A stretch of 15,449 bases of DNA, from NCBI GenBank assembly GCA_039680225.1, contig JBDKTK010000126.1, forward strand, positions 1-15,449, read 5' to 3'. The translations under genes and the position numbers were made by a program. The DNA comes from JBDKTK01 sp039680225. Its GTDB lineage: Bacteria; Desulfobacterota; Syntrophia; Syntrophales; UBA4778. This document shows, in pieces, positions 14,448 through 15,449 of the stretch. Position 1 is the first letter of the stretch; each line of letters opens with the position of its first letter. The notes beneath the pieces were generated by a model, which ran no database searches, was not told the DNA's origin, and saw only the letters and a list, made by a program, of their open reading frames with translations.

Positions 14448-15133
14448 CCCAGCGGAATCGTCAACTGCCCGCCGTAATAACCAATTATGGAAACAAGGGC
14501 GCTCAAGACCAGCAGCGCCGGCAGGTACAGCGGCCCCGCTGCGGGCCCGGCGTTTATCTGCCAGACAAGGACGATCATGGAAAGAATGAACAGCGGCCAG
14601 GAGAGCCGGATTTTTATATTCACCTGCCGTACCGGCCTTCCCATGTAGTTGATGATCCAGGTCAGGTAGCCGGTGCCGACGGCAAACGGCAGGAAAAGAA
14701 AGCCCAGCCCCAGACAATGCAGCGAACTTATCCGGAGCGAGGCAAACCCGGTCAGCAGAAAGCCCGCTTCCAGGAGCAGGGAACCGATAATCAGCGCGAT
14801 GGGAAAATGCACCACCATGGGGTGGGGATGCCTTTTCAGGAACGGATATTTGTCCAGAAATTTTGCGAGGCCGGATTCTTCAACTCTTTCCGGCTCCGCC
14901 GGAGGGACCAGTGTCCCGACAGGAGGAACGCGTTCCAGGATTTCCGGGCCGTGCGGGGCCGCAGCCATCTGCCCGTCAAGGACCCGCCCGGCGCTGTGCC
15001 TCATCATGTGCGATCCCGATTTCCACAGCTTGCTGCCGCTTACGTCATACACTTTTCCTTCATAGGCGACATACGCGGGCGCGCCGTCCTTGCCTGAGAA
15101 GCGGCTCAAATCTTCCGGTTTGAATTCTTTCAT
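14438..15133 (-). CDS. Cytochrome b5-like heme domain fused to DUF2231-type membrane domain
   Basis: This 231-residue protein is likely in the inner membrane. Residues 4-75 match the short bacterial cytochrome b5-like domain (YVAYEGKVYDVS at 21-32, then W..GSHMMRHSAG). His42 and His61 (APHG) are in the usual places for heme ligands, with His46 as an alternative. After a linker, residues 102-221 match DUF2231: HPHPMVVHFPIAL (102-114) begins the first of four TM helices (about 107-129, 138-160, 176-193, 201-221). It is probably a b-type heme redox or electron-transfer protein; partners are unknown. The ATG at 15133 was chosen because the b5 domain begins immediately after. A GTG at 15196 is in frame but adds an unrelated basic stretch. 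The ribosome site is weak (GGAAACGA), and a 9-codon frame (15159-15130) ends at an ATGA overlap with this start. Confidence 0.82.
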   Translation of the reverse strand: MKEFKPEDLSRFSGKDGAPAYVAYEGKVYDVSGSKLWKSGSHMMRHSAGRVLDGQMAAAPHGPEILERVPPVGTLVPPAEPERVEESGLAKFLDKYPFLKRHPHPMVVHFPIALIIGSLLLEAGFLLTGFASLRISSLHCLGLGFLFLPFAVGTGYLTWIINYMGRPVRQVNIKIRLSWPLFILSMIVLVWQINAGPAAGPLYLPALLVLSALVSIIGYYGGQLTIPLGKK

Positions 15134-15169
15134 TCGTTTCCGATAGCAGGGCCTTTCATTTTGACGCCT

Positions 15170-15259
15170 ATCGTATATTGTAATTTCCGGGAACACAATT
15201 CTTAAAAACCTTGACTGCCACTTCTTTCTAAACTATAGCCACATAACAAATCGTATATT
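15170..15259. repeat. 10-bp direct repeat ATCGTATATT in a divergent promoter region
   Basis: ATCGTATATT occurs at 15170-15179 and again at 15250-15259, in the same orientation and exactly 80 bp apart. One copy lies just upstream of the leftward cytochrome gene and the other just upstream of the rightward PAS gene. They flank the promoter at 15211. Paired operator sites for one regulator are plausible; chance is not excluded. Confidence 0.45.
15211..15239 (+). promoter_or_regulatory. Sigma-70-type promoter of the PAS-domain gene
   Basis: TTGACT (15211-15216, 5/6), a 17-bp spacer and TATAGC (15234-15239, 4/6) lie 31 bp before the ATG at 15271. Transcription would begin near 15246, placing the downstream ATCGTATATT copy at about +5 to +14. 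Confidence 0.6.
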
Positions 15260-15270
15260 TGGGTGTGATT

Positions 15271-15449
15271 ATGAAGAAATCCGAAGGCATTACGGTCAGA
15301 AAAGCGAAGTCATCCAAACCGCCCGTCTCCGGCAGCAAAGCATCGACTGCCGGCACGCTCAACGAAGATTATTTCCAGGCCGTTGCGCGGAACATGCCGC
15401 TGGGAGTGGCGGTTGTAAATAAAGACCAGAAAATCGAATACCTGAATCC
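15271..15449 (+). CDS. PAS-domain protein, N-terminal part (runs off the window)
   Basis: The first 59 codons are visible. Residues 1-29 are rich in Lys, Ser and Pro and look disordered. Residues 31-59 (NEDYFQAVARNMPLGVAVVN onward to KIEYLN) match the start of a PAS sensory domain, including the typical 'GVAVVNKDQKIEYLN' first strands. No signal peptide or TM segment precedes it, so sensing is probably cytoplasmic. The output domain (histidine kinase, sigma-54 activator or diguanylate cyclase) lies beyond the window. The ribosome site is weak (GGGTGTGA). It is divergent from the cytochrome b5/DUF2231 gene, and a regulatory link between them is possible. Confidence 0.75.
   Translation, partial: MKKSEGITVRKAKSSKPPVSGSKASTAGTLNEDYFQAVARNMPLGVAVVNKDQKIEYLN

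Overview
The window is a GC-rich stretch of chromosome from a Gram-negative bacterium. The evidence for a diderm is an OmpH/Skp-type periplasmic chaperone and several Sec-type signal peptides. Gene content (M29 aminopeptidase, pyruvate-kinase-C-terminal-like protein, YjbQ, COG1926 phosphoribosyltransferase, small cytochrome b5/DUF2231 protein, PAS protein) would suit Desulfobacterota or a related anaerobic lineage, but that is inference and no rRNA or marker gene here fixes it. I saw no insertion sequence, phage gene, CRISPR array, tRNA or rRNA.

Layout. Bases 1-19 hold the first codons of a leftward gene for a probable exported protein. Bases 313-5862 hold six closely spaced rightward genes, probably one transcription unit: a half-size (6-TM) MFS protein, a pyruvate-kinase-C-terminal-like protein, an M29 metallo-aminopeptidase, a secreted transglutaminase-like protein, YjbQ, and an RNase Z-like metallo-beta-lactamase-fold hydrolase. 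Bases 5875-9357 run leftward. Read in that direction they are ompH (with its own terminator), a four-domain S1 RNA-binding protein, then an overlapping phosphoribosyltransferase and alpha/beta-hydrolase pair. The gap between the last two groups carries palindromic intergenic repeats.

Bases 9358-9757 form a divergent control region with an orphan hairpin plus T-run, a near-consensus sigma-70 promoter and a roughly 150-nt leader. It drives carB (complete carbamoyl-phosphate synthase large subunit, without carA beside it) and a PurF-family gene, which end at a strong intrinsic terminator. Past the terminator lie a leftward cytochrome-b5/DUF2231 membrane protein and, divergently, the start of a PAS-domain protein that leaves the window.

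The most interesting observation is the PurF homologue. It keeps the N-terminal cysteine, the PRPP loop and all four likely Fe-S cysteines. The glutamine-binding signature residues (GHxRYST arginine, HNGN asparagine, SDSE aspartate) are all replaced. It sits behind a carB that has no neighbouring glutaminase subunit gene. Other points worth checking are the half-size MFS gene, the carB leader, and a 10-bp direct repeat exactly 80 bp apart in the cytochrome/PAS divergent promoter.
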